Shown: positions 26,268 through 35,021, numbered from the stretch's first letter. The stretch: 46,775 nt of DNA from Neisseriales bacterium (GCA_008017155.1 SSGX01000050.1:1-46775), one strand, 5' to 3'. The notes: generated from the sequence alone by a model not told the origin. Translations and numbers: made by a program.

Positions 26268-27392
26268 CTACTGCTGGCAATAGCGTTTAAGTTGCTCCCC
26301 ACATTCCATACTATTTAGTGTAATCATCTTACCCTTCTTCTGAATCGGAATACTAACAGGCTTAATATCGACATGAAATAGATTAGTAAAATATTTATAA
26401 TAATTAAGCCGCCCGGGATTATAACCACGACAGCCACCATTGATGATTATCGTAGCGACACCAATATCATGGCAAACAGGCTTATCCTGATTCGTAACTA
26501 TCTCATGTATCGTTGGATAGCCAATGCCACCGACTCTGACCATCCAGTACCAGAAAGCCCCGGTAAAAGCCATTTGACCATCTTGCATATACTGTTCAAT
26601 AAATTTACTAATATTGTAGGACTGCGCACCGTCTTTAAGAATATTGTTATTATACCAGCCAAAAAATTCGATAATTGACCCGCCAGTTAACTGAATTGGA
26701 CCCATACCGACCCAATAACTAGGTGCAATCACCTTATTTAGGTTAATCAAACGATACCCATCCGGAACATCTACCTTACCCCAAATAAGTGTCTCCGGGG
26801 TTGCTTCGAGATCCATTATAGTAGCACCACTAGGCTTACCAAACCAAATACTTGAGCTAGATACTTCACCATCATCATTAACCGCCACCATATAGCCGTT
26901 ACTTGGAAAATAACTAGTTTTATGATTTAATGAATTGCCTTTAAGGGCGCTATTCTCATAACGAAAATATAAGCCATCGTTAGTATAATTATTTAATCTT
27001 GAGGTTGTTTCTTCAGATATGGTACTCAAAAAACCAGCTAATTCTTTATAACGATTATCAGCATCCCCACTACAGCCAAAAGTCGGAAAACTCTTCGCTG
27101 CTGCGATAAAAGAATCATAGTTTAAATAAGAACCTTTTTTACTCTGGCAAAATTTGTCAAAAAAATATTTTTGCTGAACCGTTTTTAAATTACTTCGTGC
27201 TGGATTTTTGCAAAAACCATCGATATTCATCTGATGGAATAATTTATAATTAAAGAAATCTTCGGGCGTAGTATCATTATTTTTGGCAGCACACTCGACC
27301 AGCTCTTTCGCACCACAAGGCAAAGAACAATCTAGTGCATAGGCATAACCAGAAAGACTTACTATCATTAACAGAAAAAATTTTAACTTCAT
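26268..27392 (-). CDS. Secreted GH19-like chitinase/lysozyme
   Basis: Residues 1-19 are a signal peptide (MKLKFFLLMIVSLSGYAYA). The mature 355 residues show GH19 features. These include FPTFGCSG near 102, a loop resembling HETxG with ISEETTS (catalytic-acid candidate E127 or E128), YWVGMGPIQLTGG (226-238, the family's YYGRGPIQLT), FTGAFWYWM near 276-285 and IINGGCRG near the end. GH19 enzymes cleave beta-1,4 GlcNAc linkages in chitin or peptidoglycan. The usual histidine of HET is a serine here, and the arginine of the RGPIQL loop is methionine, so activity is not assured. Several Cys pairs suit the periplasm or outside. It follows the beta-propeller gene by 24 bases and probably shares a message with it. 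Confidence 0.78.
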   Translation of the reverse strand: MKLKFFLLMIVSLSGYAYALDCSLPCGAKELVECAAKNNDTTPEDFFNYKLFHQMNIDGFCKNPARSNLKTVQQKYFFDKFCQSKKGSYLNYDSFIAAAKSFPTFGCSGDADNRYKELAGFLSTISEETTSRLNNYTNDGLYFRYENSALKGNSLNHKTSYFPSNGYMVAVNDDGEVSSSSIWFGKPSGATIMDLEATPETLIWGKVDVPDGYRLINLNKVIAPSYWVGMGPIQLTGGSIIEFFGWYNNNILKDGAQSYNISKFIEQYMQDGQMAFTGAFWYWMVRVGGIGYPTIHEIVTNQDKPVCHDIGVATIIINGGCRGYNPGRLNYYKYFTNLFHVDIKPVSIPIQKKGKMITLNSMECGEQLKRYCQQ

Positions 27393-27416
27393 AAATCTAA
27401 CCTAATCCAATCTCTG

Positions 27417-28412
27417 CTAAGGTAAAGTAAATTTCCATACTTTACTATAATTTTTATTATCTTTAGATGTCGCAAAAAGCTGACTTTCATTATTAATAGT
27501 CAGGCTATTTACATTATCACAAGGAGGAAAATTTAGGCTTTCCCATTTTTCGTTTACATAACGCCACACTTGCCCATGAAACTTATCATCTTTACCCGCA
27601 GCAAATAAATTACCATCTTTATCGACGATGAGACTACTTAGACTCTGTGCATTATCCAGCTTTAACGAAACCCATTTATGATTAGCATATTTCCAGACTT
27701 GTGCCCGATAATTATTATCAAGACCACCTGCATAAATAATGTTATTTTTATCAGAAATAAGGCTCCAGACAGTAACGATCTCTCGCGGCAAATAGGTATC
27801 ATGCCATTTTTTTGTAATGTCGGAATATTCAAGAACTCTTGCTTTACTGGTTTTGCTATCAATCGCTGCTGCATAAAGTAACTCATTCGGAGCAATCGTC
27901 ATTTCAGAAATATAATTATATCCTTTGGGACTTATTTTTACCCATCTTTTCGGCTTTGAAGAAACCCACACTGCACCATGATCATTATAATCTGAGCCGC
28001 TCACAAAAAGTATATCGCGTAAGTTTTCAATTCGTGAAATATGACTAGCTGAATTAAATTTAAGATCTTGCGGTTTATGCTTATCGGCAATATACTCTAT
28101 GACCCACGAGCCTTTTCCGGGATAATTACCAGCCACGTAAAATTTATCAGCAACAATTGCCGTATCAACTATTACGCTGTCATCATTTGCCTGATATATC
28201 ATTTTCCACTTATTATCAAAGTACTCCCATGATACCCCTTTGCCATTCTCATTACTTCCCGAGGTATAAAAATAACCATGATAATATGCCATCAAATTAA
28301 TATTTTCACCCGATGGAAAAGATGTATCAACCCAAGTTGCCACTGGCTCTGCATATGTCGCCGCTGGCAATAATAAAATCGCGCAAACTAGACTAATTAA
28401 TGATCTTTTCAC
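27417..28412 (-). CDS. Secreted beta-propeller-like protein
   Basis: The N-terminus is a signal peptide (MKRSLISLVCAILLLPAATYA). The remaining 310 residues are made of about seven repeats near 42 residues long. Each contains a strand pair around (L/I)(Y/F)xAGxDxxxxxxVWxYxxxKW, for example IIYAGGLDNNYRAQVWKYAN and LFAAGKDDKFHGQVWRYVNE. This is how Kelch- or tectonin-like propellers look, but I cannot name the family. It sits directly upstream of the GH19-like gene in the same direction, so a carbohydrate-binding or scaffold role for the pair is possible. Function is unknown. Confidence 0.75.
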   Translation of the reverse strand: MKRSLISLVCAILLLPAATYAEPVATWVDTSFPSGENINLMAYYHGYFYTSGSNENGKGVSWEYFDNKWKMIYQANDDSVIVDTAIVADKFYVAGNYPGKGSWVIEYIADKHKPQDLKFNSASHISRIENLRDILFVSGSDYNDHGAVWVSSKPKRWVKISPKGYNYISEMTIAPNELLYAAAIDSKTSKARVLEYSDITKKWHDTYLPREIVTVWSLISDKNNIIYAGGLDNNYRAQVWKYANHKWVSLKLDNAQSLSSLIVDKDGNLFAAGKDDKFHGQVWRYVNEKWESLNFPPCDNVNSLTINNESQLFATSKDNKNYSKVWKFTLP

Positions 28413-28479
28413 TCAAAGCCCCTTTAGATTAAAAGCTTACCTGCTACAAAAATATATATTATCTTATTTTGATATAGGA

Positions 28480-28507
28480 ATGCACCAAATTATTCAATAA
28501 GGTGCAT
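28480..28507. promoter_or_regulatory. Inverted repeat upstream of the beta-propeller gene
   Basis: ATGCACC and GGTGCAT form a perfect 7-bp inverted repeat with a 14-base AT spacer, 68-95 bases ahead of the propeller start codon. There is no T tract on the minus strand, so an operator is more likely than a terminator. The rest of the 264-base gap shows nothing definite. Confidence 0.4.
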
Positions 28508-28676
28508 GTTTATATTGAGATCTTGACTATTAGAAAATAGCATTTGACAAAAGACTAGAATATTTTAGGTATCTATATAAAATATTTAGCTCATAGAATG
28601 AATATATCTGCCAACAATCCATACAAATGACATCAAGGTTTCTAGGCAATAAAAGGATAGGTAGGAGCTAAAATTA

Positions 28677-28973
28677 TTACCAGCCCATTACGCCATCGGC
28701 AAGATTGGTTAAATCGTCAAAGCCATGTGCAGCAAGGAATTTGCATGCCATCGCGCTTCTAACTCCAGCCTTACAATAGACTACTATTGGAGCATTCTTG
28801 TACTGTTCTAACTCTGCTAGACGCTCAGGTAGCTCATTTAACGGGATCAAAATAGAATTAGGAATATGAAACTCATCGTGTTCATAGGGCTGTCTTACAT
28901 CGAGAAGAGTAAGTCCATTTTCTGCATTAGATAGAAGTTTTTTTAACTCCTCAGAATATAATTGCTTAAACAT
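28677..28973 (-). CDS. Single-domain rhodanese (sulfurtransferase)
   Basis: The 98 residues cover one rhodanese domain. LLDVRQPYEHDEFHIPNSILIPL (from residue 23) gives the CH2A motif, VVYCKAGVRSA the active-site loop with C67, and GFDDLTNLADGVMGW the C-terminal signature. Such proteins move sulfane sulphur from thiosulphate or persulphides to acceptors such as cyanide or thioredoxin. The active loop of six residues (CKAGVR) is the sulphurtransferase length. The start overlaps the stop of the preceding lipoprotein gene by one base (TAATG), so translation is coupled. It has no signal peptide. Confidence 0.93.
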   Translation of the reverse strand: MFKQLYSEELKKLLSNAENGLTLLDVRQPYEHDEFHIPNSILIPLNELPERLAELEQYKNAPIVVYCKAGVRSAMACKFLAAHGFDDLTNLADGVMGW

Positions 28974-29638
28974 TAATCATTAACCACCTTATAATTTGCT
29001 GCGTATTTAGTCGCAATTGCCGACCATAGTTTCACCTGATTAACAAAATCCTCTTGACTACGAACATCTTGTTGCAGCTTTTCTTCATTTATAGTTATTA
29101 CACTTGAACCTAATAACTCGCCACTAATACTATCTCTAATTTCAGCGCTAATTTCTAATACCGAATTTTGCTCAGGCTCCCCAGAAAGTAGCTGACTCAC
29201 CGGAATCAATTTAACCGGAGTATAACCATCCGATGCATCGACAAGTTTTGCACCAGTTACTGTTATCTTCAACGAAGTTGCATTAGTTGCAGGCTTACTA
29301 ACTACCGTTAAATAGTCTTTTAATAAAGCAGTTAAATATTGCTGTAACTCAATCCGGCTATTAGTATCAAAATACATTTCTATCTGCGTCTGACTAGACT
29401 CACCACTGTAAAATACAACAGGATTGATAATCGTATTGGTATATTTACCTTTAACCCACGCAGGATTATTATAACTAAAAATTTTCACACCCGGAGATAG
29501 TCGATTATTTACCTCAGTAAGATCACCATATGATTTAGCATAATTTGTATCAAGATTATTTGAAATTGGCTTATTATTCGTCGCACAACCAATGAATAAA
29601 AAAGTTACCAACCCTAAAGGTAAAAGCATCTTTTGCAT
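28973..29638 (-). CDS. DUF3313-like lipoprotein (second of a tandem pair)
   Basis: MQKMLLPLGLVTFLFIGC is a lipoprotein signal (C18). The 221 residues contain LSPGVKIFSYNNPAWVKGKY, INPVVFYSGES, a YLTALLKDYL helix and a beta-rich end with LEISAEIRDSISGELLGSS. This layout is that of DUF3313 envelope lipoproteins, whose function is not known. The gene is 5 bases downstream of its paralogue and lacks a clear Shine-Dalgarno site, so coupling is likely. It ends on the rhodanese start codon. Confidence 0.78.
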   Translation of the reverse strand: MQKMLLPLGLVTFLFIGCATNNKPISNNLDTNYAKSYGDLTEVNNRLSPGVKIFSYNNPAWVKGKYTNTIINPVVFYSGESSQTQIEMYFDTNSRIELQQYLTALLKDYLTVVSKPATNATSLKITVTGAKLVDASDGYTPVKLIPVSQLLSGEPEQNSVLEISAEIRDSISGELLGSSVITINEEKLQQDVRSQEDFVNQVKLWSAIATKYAANYKVVND

Positions 29639-29643
29639 ATATT

Positions 29644-30327
29644 TTAATTACTTTCTACAAAATTTCTTAACGCCTGACTTATCCACGGTGTCAGGGCACT
29701 CTCAAACTCACCAACAGTACCAGCTTTGTCTTTGAATTTCACTGCGGGAACAGATACAAATGAAGCTCCAACTAATAATCCTGACTGGGTATCGATAGCA
29801 CGCCCACCTATCTCAAGAACTAGTAAACTATCATCACCAGATTCAATCGGAATCCGCCCAGTAACTCTTCCCATAACTGAGGTTACCGAGGTAAGTTTTC
29901 TTAATTTCCATGTAACAGGATCAACTTCAGCTCCAGCAACGATAATATCTAATGCAGAAACTGATGAGCCAGAGTTATTTACAACTGCATAACCATTTTG
30001 TTTAACAAAGTTTTTGGTGTAATCTTGCAGATATTTTTGTCCATTAGCAATTACCTCTGGTGAAATACTATTTTCATCTGGATTACTAACAATAACTGCA
30101 GGGCGGACTATAACAGCTTTATAGTTGTGATTGGCAAATTTAGGATTTATATAGCGCCAAGCCTTAACCCCAGATTCGCTATGGTATGGTCTTAATAAAT
30201 TATAGCTTTCAAGAAAACCCGGCGAGTCAGAATCACTGCTTAAACTAGCTTGATTCCCTCCCATAAGCGCACAACTTGCTAAAATAACAGACGTACTTAA
30301 TAATAAAATGTTAGCAATTTTTTTCAT
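29644..30327 (-). CDS. DUF3313-like lipoprotein (first of a tandem pair)
   Basis: A lipoprotein signal with ILASC (C19) is followed by GFLESYNLLRPYHSESGVKA, YKAVIVRPAVI, a central helix with LQDYTKNFVKQNGYAVVNNS, and LVLEIGGRAIDTQSGLLVGA, all typical of DUF3313 proteins. The 227 residues share the architecture of the downstream gene, which suggests an old duplication. AGGG lies about 8 bases before the ATG. It begins a three-gene unit with the second copy and the rhodanese, divergent from hldD. Confidence 0.8.
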   Translation of the reverse strand: MKKIANILLLSTSVILASCALMGGNQASLSSDSDSPGFLESYNLLRPYHSESGVKAWRYINPKFANHNYKAVIVRPAVIVSNPDENSISPEVIANGQKYLQDYTKNFVKQNGYAVVNNSGSSVSALDIIVAGAEVDPVTWKLRKLTSVTSVMGRVTGRIPIESGDDSLLVLEIGGRAIDTQSGLLVGASFVSVPAVKFKDKAGTVGEFESALTPWISQALRNFVESN

Positions 30328-30522
30328 TTTCTAGCCCTAGCATACAAAAAATAGTTACCAAAGGTTAAATATGGGTAAATTATACCTTCAAACTGATAGA
30401 CATAACTTAGATTTTAATTGATTAGTTAGTAAAAAATGAATTATTTGATAAATCAATACAATATCTGATCAAATTAGTAGTAAAATTGATACTTATTTTA
30501 CTATTTGATACTGGAAGTATAC

Positions 30523-31533
30523 ATGATTATAGTCGTAACTGGAGCTGCTGGATTCATTGGCTCAAATATTGTAAAAGAACTTAATAACCGCGGTTATTAC
30601 GATATCATAGCAGTGGATAATCTTACTAATGGCAATAAAGCGCGTAACCTTGCTGATCTGGATATTTTAGACTATATTGATAAAGAAGACTTTATCCAAT
30701 CTATCGTTGCTGGCGAATATGATAATCAAGTAGATTATATTTTCCATCAAGGGGCATGCTCTGCTACAGTCGAAGCAGATGGGCGCTACATTATGAAAAA
30801 CAACTATGAATATTCTTGTCTTTTACTTGAATACGCACAAAAAAATGAAGTACCAATGATTTATGCATCTTCTGCTGCCACATATGGTGCAAGCAGTAAA
30901 TTTGTCGAAGACCGCGAAAATGAAATTCCGCTAAATGTTTATGGCTATTCAAAACTATTATTTGATCAAACAGTACGCCGCTACTTTGAAGGTGGCTTAA
31001 AAGCGCCTGTAGTTGGCTTAAAGTATTTTAATGTTTATGGGCATCGTGAGTTTCATAAAGGTCGGATGGCATCGGTTGTCTTACATAATTTCCGCCAATA
31101 TCAAGAATTTGGCGGGGTTAAGCTTTTCGAAGGTTGTCAAGGCTATGGCAATGGCGAGCAATCACGCGATTTTATTTCGGTAGAAGATGTGGTTAATGTC
31201 AATATGCATTTCTTTACCAACCATCTACAAAACCCGCATGAAATCTCAGGTATCTATAACTGTGGTACTGGACAAGCTAGAAGCTTCAATGATCTTGCAA
31301 TGGCAACGGTCAATGCTTGTCGTAAAGCCGAAGGAAAACCAGCTATTGATCTAGCTACAGCAGTAACCCAAGGTATTTTAGAATATATCCCATTCCCTGG
31401 TGACCTAGCTGGTAAATATCAATGCTTTACTCAAGCAGATAGTACGCGCTTAGTTAACGATGGACAATATAAAACCCCATTCCTTAGTTTGGAACAGGGC
31501 GTTGAAAATTATGTAAATCAGCTACTCGTATAA
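30523..31533 (+). CDS. hldD: ADP-L-glycero-D-manno-heptose 6-epimerase
   Basis: This enzyme epimerises ADP-D-glycero-D-manno-heptose to the L,D form, the precursor of LPS inner-core heptose. The ATG at 30523 is preferred over an upstream TTG because it starts MIIVVTGAAGFIGSN directly at the nucleotide-binding motif and has GGAAG about 6 bases upstream. The 336 residues carry GAAGFIG (7-13), VDNL..G (31-37), SSAATYGA (117-123) and the catalytic Y140-x3-K144 in YGYSK. LKYFNVYGHREFHKGRMASV and the C-terminal FTQADSTRL are HldD specific. Its length is slightly above E. coli HldD (310), as in betaproteobacteria. Confidence 0.96.
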   Translation: MIIVVTGAAGFIGSNIVKELNNRGYYDIIAVDNLTNGNKARNLADLDILDYIDKEDFIQSIVAGEYDNQVDYIFHQGACSATVEADGRYIMKNNYEYSCLLLEYAQKNEVPMIYASSAATYGASSKFVEDRENEIPLNVYGYSKLLFDQTVRRYFEGGLKAPVVGLKYFNVYGHREFHKGRMASVVLHNFRQYQEFGGVKLFEGCQGYGNGEQSRDFISVEDVVNVNMHFFTNHLQNPHEISGIYNCGTGQARSFNDLAMATVNACRKAEGKPAIDLATAVTQGILEYIPFPGDLAGKYQCFTQADSTRLVNDGQYKTPFLSLEQGVENYVNQLLV

Positions 31534-31536
31534 AAA

Positions 31537-31567
31537 ATAAACCCGGTATCATACCGGGTTTATTTTT
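31537..31567. terminator. Bidirectional terminator of hldD and rnfB
   Basis: ATAAACCCGGTA and TACCGGGTTTAT form a near-perfect stem with a 3-base loop and T-rich flanks on both sides. The rnfB stop codon (31560-31562) lies inside the right arm, so the two convergent genes share one compact hairpin. Confidence 0.92.
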
Positions 31568-32192
31568 GAGTACTTTTAGCCTTAGCCATAATCTGTGCGA
31601 TTAAGTCTGCCTTTGGCTTTTCCTCTTTTGTGGAATTATCATCTGACGCTGCCCTAGCCTTTTTTAGTAACTGTGTCTGCATAGCAAGGCGCGCATCTCT
31701 GGCTTTTTGTTCATTCTCACGACGTAATTGATGCTGTTCAAATCGAGACTGTGCACGATTTCTACGCTCCATACTCCAGATCTGATCTGGGTCAGGCACG
31801 ACCTTGATACAATCTACTGGACAAGCGGGAATACACAAATCACAACCAGTGCATTCACTAGTAATAACCGTATGCATCATCTTATTTGCCCCGATGATCG
31901 CATCAACAGGACAAGCTTTGATACATAATGTACAGCCAATACAAGCTTCCTCTTCAATTATCGCTAATCGCCGCGGCTCAATCTTCCCATTCTCTGGATT
32001 TAATGGCTTTACTTCTTTATCTAGCATATTTGCTAATAAAGTAATTCCTTCATTACCACCGGGTGGACACTGATTTATATCTGCCTTCTCTTCGGCAATT
32101 GCTGTTGCATAATCTTTACACGAAGGATAACCACATCTAGTGCATTGAGTCTGTGGCAAAATGCTATTTATCTTATCAATCAACTCACTCAT
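31560..32192 (-). CDS. rnfB: RnfB-like iron-sulphur protein
   Basis: The 210 residues begin with a 4Fe-4S (Fes) domain, CTRCGYPSC with C17, C20, C25 and then C42. Two ferredoxin motifs follow, [15 protein letters not shown] (C84, C87, C90, C94) and [15 protein letters not shown] (C114, C117, C120, C124). A charged tail of about 70 residues completes it. In Rnf/Rsx complexes RnfB relays electrons between ferredoxin and the membrane ion pump. Here the usual N-terminal membrane helix is missing and no other rnf genes are nearby. It is the stand-alone form seen in some betaproteobacteria, and its partner is unknown. It overlaps the preceding gene by 8 bases. Confidence 0.85.
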   Translation of the reverse strand: MSELIDKINSILPQTQCTRCGYPSCKDYATAIAEEKADINQCPPGGNEGITLLANMLDKEVKPLNPENGKIEPRRLAIIEEEACIGCTLCIKACPVDAIIGANKMMHTVITSECTGCDLCIPACPVDCIKVVPDPDQIWSMERRNRAQSRFEQHQLRRENEQKARDARLAMQTQLLKKARAASDDNSTKEEKPKADLIAQIMAKAKSTQK

Positions 32193-33147
32193 AACTCACT
32201 GCCAGCTGCATATCAACAAAAAGCCCATGCAGAATACTACACACAAGCTCAAAATCATCACCACGCTCAAGATGCCAGCTAAGAATCTCGACTGGTTTCA
32301 TGCTGATATTATCCCAAAGCTCAACTTTAATTGTCTCATCAACAGTTTTTAGTCTAACCTCCGGATTTTTTCCAGTCTGACGCATCTGACGCACTTGGTT
32401 ACTAAGTCTTAATGAAATATGAATTTCTTTACGATAACGCTCACCAAGATAAGCCGCTTCAGAAAGATTGCATGGTGGAAATGGAATTGGAAAAATTGTT
32501 GCCCCAACAGTTTTAAGAGCTTCAGTAACAAACTGCATTAGTTCAAGCCCAAGCGTATCAAATTTCCGTTTATTAAAAGAGTTACCCTCAACTATATCCG
32601 CATGTCCAACAATATAGCGTAAATAAACATTTTCACCCAGATTTTCAATATCACTAACAGACTTATTAAATAAACTAAAATCGACTGACGCTTGTTGCTG
32701 CTTATATAGATAAGAGGGCTTTAATCTAACTATATCATCAGGCGAATAAAGTGAGGAAGAGACAAAGGAATTTTGTGTTTTACCAAAAACCTCTTTAGTC
32801 AACAATAACTGATTTAAAGCTTCACCATCAAGAATCGTTTTAACCGTAGCTTTACTACCACTACCAATCACCAAGATAACTGGAATGGCAAAAAAACTCA
32901 CTTTACCATTATTAACTGCACTTTGTAAGCTACTCAAGATATAATCAGCTATCGACTTATTTGGAGCGAGGTTATAAGCCACACTCAAAAATTCATCTTG
33001 TTCACGCTTTAGTAAATCTTCTATCAAAGCAACCATCAGCGAATTATCGCTATTATTATTTAAATCTGCCTGTGCCTGACTTATTAACATATTAGAGTCA
33101 GGAAAAATATTACTATATTGTCGGGGATCACTCAAATTTAACGTCAT
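32185..33147 (-). CDS. Hypothetical protein, coupled to the RnfB-like gene
   Basis: I do not recognise this 320-residue protein. It has no signal peptide, no clear membrane helix and no metal-binding cysteine cluster. It appears to be a mixed alpha/beta protein with a Ser/Gly stretch ([18 protein letters not shown], about 90-107), a charged [11 protein letters not shown] near the end, and a C-terminal [12 protein letters not shown] lies about 7 bases before the ATG. Its stop overlaps the RnfB-like start by 8 bases, so the two are translated together and may work together. It is divergent from zapE. Confidence 0.65.
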   Translation of the reverse strand: MTLNLSDPRQYSNIFPDSNMLISQAQADLNNNSDNSLMVALIEDLLKREQDEFLSVAYNLAPNKSIADYILSSLQSAVNNGKVSFFAIPVILVIGSGSKATVKTILDGEALNQLLLTKEVFGKTQNSFVSSSLYSPDDIVRLKPSYLYKQQQASVDFSLFNKSVSDIENLGENVYLRYIVGHADIVEGNSFNKRKFDTLGLELMQFVTEALKTVGATIFPIPFPPCNLSEAAYLGERYRKEIHISLRLSNQVRQMRQTGKNPEVRLKTVDETIKVELWDNISMKPVEILSWHLERGDDFELVCSILHGLFVDMQLAVSYE

Positions 33148-33289
33148 AAACTACCCTAATAAAATCCTATTAAAAATGATATTTAATTGCAAGAATTATC
33201 AAACTTAATTTACAATTAACAACTTTAATCTATACAAACAATAATATATTACTTATGTACTTCAAACCTTGTCATAAAGAACATATAAA

Positions 33290-34441
33290 ATGTTTCAAAT
33301 AGACAAGAAACACATGAGAAGTACTATAGGACAGCTATGTCCAAGCTTGAAAGACGCAAAATTTATGCAAAAATTAATTTCATGGTATAAAAACCAGACT
33401 GACAGCAAAGAATTAAATTATGATCAGGCACAATATAGCCTAATTAAAGAGCTGGATAAATTTCTGGCAAATTTTGCGAGCCTTAATTTTATCACGCGCC
33501 TATTTCGAAATGACCACAAATTAGGGTATTATATTTATGGTGGCGTTGGTCGTGGTAAATCAATGATAATGAATGCAATGTTTGATCATACTAATACTAC
33601 GCGAAAAACTCGTAAACATTTTCATGAATTTATGCAGGATATTCATAGTCAATTGGCAAATCTATCAAATGTCGATGACCCACTAGCAATTATTGCTAAA
33701 AAACTGAAGTCTGACTATGACATAATTTATCTAGATGAAATGCATGTCAGTGATATTGCGACAGCTATGATAATGAAACGGCTACTAGAAAGTATCTTTG
33801 CTAATAAAATTTACATTGTTACTTCGTCAAACTATCATCCCGATGGACTCTGGCCAAATGGTCTAATGCGTGAACGATTTTTACCAGCAATCGAAGTTTT
33901 GAAAGAATTTCTGAATGTTCGGAGCTTAGAAGCTGAACAGGACTATCGACTATTTAATGATTCGGTAAATAAATTATTTATCACTAATGATACTGATGCC
34001 TTAAATAAACTAGATAAAATCTTTGATAAAATCAATAACAATAAACCTAGTACCGCAAATAACAAGATTGAGGTATGCAATCGCAATATAAACTACATCA
34101 AACAAGGAAAAAATGTAATTTGGTTTGATTTTAATGTAATTTGTGGCGATATGCGAAGTCAACTTGACTATCTTGAATTGATAAAAAAATTCGAGTGGTT
34201 TATTATCAGTGATATTTGTTTACTTACTGTAGATAAAAAAGATGTTGCCCGCAGATTTACGTGGCTAATTGATATTTTATACGATAGCAATCGTAAACTT
34301 GCAATATCAACCGCTGTTCCATTTAAAGATATTTATAGTCGTGGTGATTTCGCTAATGAGTTTGAACGAACGATCAGCCGACTAGAAGAGATGCAAACGC
34401 AAGAATATTTAGAAAAAGACTTGACAGATAAAGCCGGATGA
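33290..34441 (+). CDS. zapE: AFG1-like ATPase (ZapE family)
   Basis: ZapE is an ATPase that influences FtsZ and division in E. coli. Its eukaryotic relative AFG1/LACE1 acts on mitochondrial proteins. The 383 residues show Walker A GGVGRGKS (84-91), FHEFMQDIHSQL (111-122, the FHxFM motif), Walker B IIYLDEMHVSD (145-155), and the sensor region TSSNYHPDGLWPNGLMRERFLPAIE. The C-terminal third ends with LVDIL-type and Tyr-rich helices of the family. No transit or signal peptide is seen. The last 21 bases of the gene overlap the -35 element of the tRNA promoter. The gene stands alone. Confidence 0.9.
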   Translation: MFQIDKKHMRSTIGQLCPSLKDAKFMQKLISWYKNQTDSKELNYDQAQYSLIKELDKFLANFASLNFITRLFRNDHKLGYYIYGGVGRGKSMIMNAMFDHTNTTRKTRKHFHEFMQDIHSQLANLSNVDDPLAIIAKKLKSDYDIIYLDEMHVSDIATAMIMKRLLESIFANKIYIVTSSNYHPDGLWPNGLMRERFLPAIEVLKEFLNVRSLEAEQDYRLFNDSVNKLFITNDTDALNKLDKIFDKINNNKPSTANNKIEVCNRNINYIKQGKNVIWFDFNVICGDMRSQLDYLELIKKFEWFIISDICLLTVDKKDVARRFTWLIDILYDSNRKLAISTAVPFKDIYSRGDFANEFERTISRLEEMQTQEYLEKDLTDKAG

Positions 34442-34450
34442 TCTTATAAT
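34421..34450 (+). promoter_or_regulatory. Full-consensus sigma70 promoter of the tRNA operon
   Basis: TTGACA (34421-34426), 18 bases, then TATAAT (34445-34450): both hexamers are perfect. It lies across the end of zapE, and transcription would start near 34457. The downstream bases ACCGCTCTC form a GC-rich discriminator, as in stringently controlled tRNA promoters. The first tRNA begins 31 bases after the -10. Confidence 0.88.
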
Positions 34451-34481
34451 ACCGCTCTCTTAGTTAGAAATTATGGTCATT

Positions 34482-34559
34482 CGGGGCGTAGCGCAGTCTG
34501 GTTAGCGCACTTGTTTTGGGAACAAGGGGTCGTGAGTTCGAATCCCACCGCCCCGACCA
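34482..34559 (+). tRNA. tRNA-Pro (anticodon TGG)
   Basis: A complete cloverleaf can be folded. The acceptor stem CGGGGCG/CGCCCCG, the anticodon arm CTTGT-TTTGGGA-ACAAG with TGG, and the T arm with GTTCGAATCC are all present. An encoded CCA lies at 34557-34559. It is first of three tRNAs in one unit. Confidence 0.97.
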
Positions 34560-34609
34560 TCTATCAAAATCACCGTGTTTATAATTTCGTGGTTGACGAG
34601 AGTGATTTT

Positions 34610-34686
34610 GCGCTCGTAGCTCAACCGGATAGAGCACCGCCCTTCTAAGGCGGGGGTTACAGGTTCGACTCCTGTCGGGCGCGCCA
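34610..34686 (+). tRNA. tRNA-Arg (anticodon TCT)
   Basis: Acceptor GCGCTCG pairs with CGGGCGC (one T-G pair). The anticodon arm is CCGCC-CTTCTAA-GGCGG and the T loop GTTCGACTCC. An encoded CCA is at 34684-34686. It decodes AGA and AGG. It lies 50 bases after tRNA-Pro, within the same transcript. Confidence 0.97.
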
Positions 34687-34712
34687 TTCAAAGTATAACT
34701 AACTATCCCAAT

Positions 34713-34789
34713 GGTGGATATAGCTCAGTTGGTAGAGCCCCGGATTGTGATTCCGGTTGTCGTCGGTTCGAGCCCGATTATCCACCCCA
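34713..34789 (+). tRNA. tRNA-His (anticodon GTG)
   Basis: Acceptor GTGGATA pairs with TATCCAC. The extra 5' G at 34713 (G-1) pairs with the C discriminator at 34786, the mark of tRNA-His. The anticodon arm is CCGGA-TTGTGAT-TCCGG, with an encoded CCA at 34787-34789. No strong terminator follows; only a weak TTCAA/TTGAA hairpin near 34805-34820 with a T-rich tail is seen. Confidence 0.97.
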
Positions 34790-35003
34790 TTTAAATCATT
34801 AGCTTCAATTTTCTTGAATATAAAGTAAGTTTTTATTTTGTAATAACTACTTGTCAAATATATTAGCGTCTTCCAATCATACTTAATAGCTAAAAATCAA
34901 CATTCTCTTATTTGACTAGTCTAATCTTTAATTACTTTATTTTCAATTCAAGTTTATTGATTTATATCAACTATATTCTGTATATTTATTACCTTACTGG
35001 AAT

Positions 35004-35021
35004 AGTTATTTCTTAATAACT
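35004..35021. promoter_or_regulatory. Palindrome upstream of the Old Yellow Enzyme gene
   Basis: AGTTATT-tctt-AATAACT is a perfect 7-bp inverted repeat, 57-74 bases before the start codon. As an AT-only stem followed by a T-rich stretch it might be a weak terminator for the tRNA operon. As an operator it could bind a regulator of the oxidoreductase gene. The rest of the 288-base gap is AT-rich with no supported gene. Confidence 0.35.

Noticed and set aside
34464-34691. Open frames on the minus strand across the tRNAs that look like small proteins (NGAPDRSRTCNPRLRRA and similar)
   Set aside because: They are antisense translations of tRNA-Pro and tRNA-Arg, a well-known false gene type; the tRNA folds explain the sequence.
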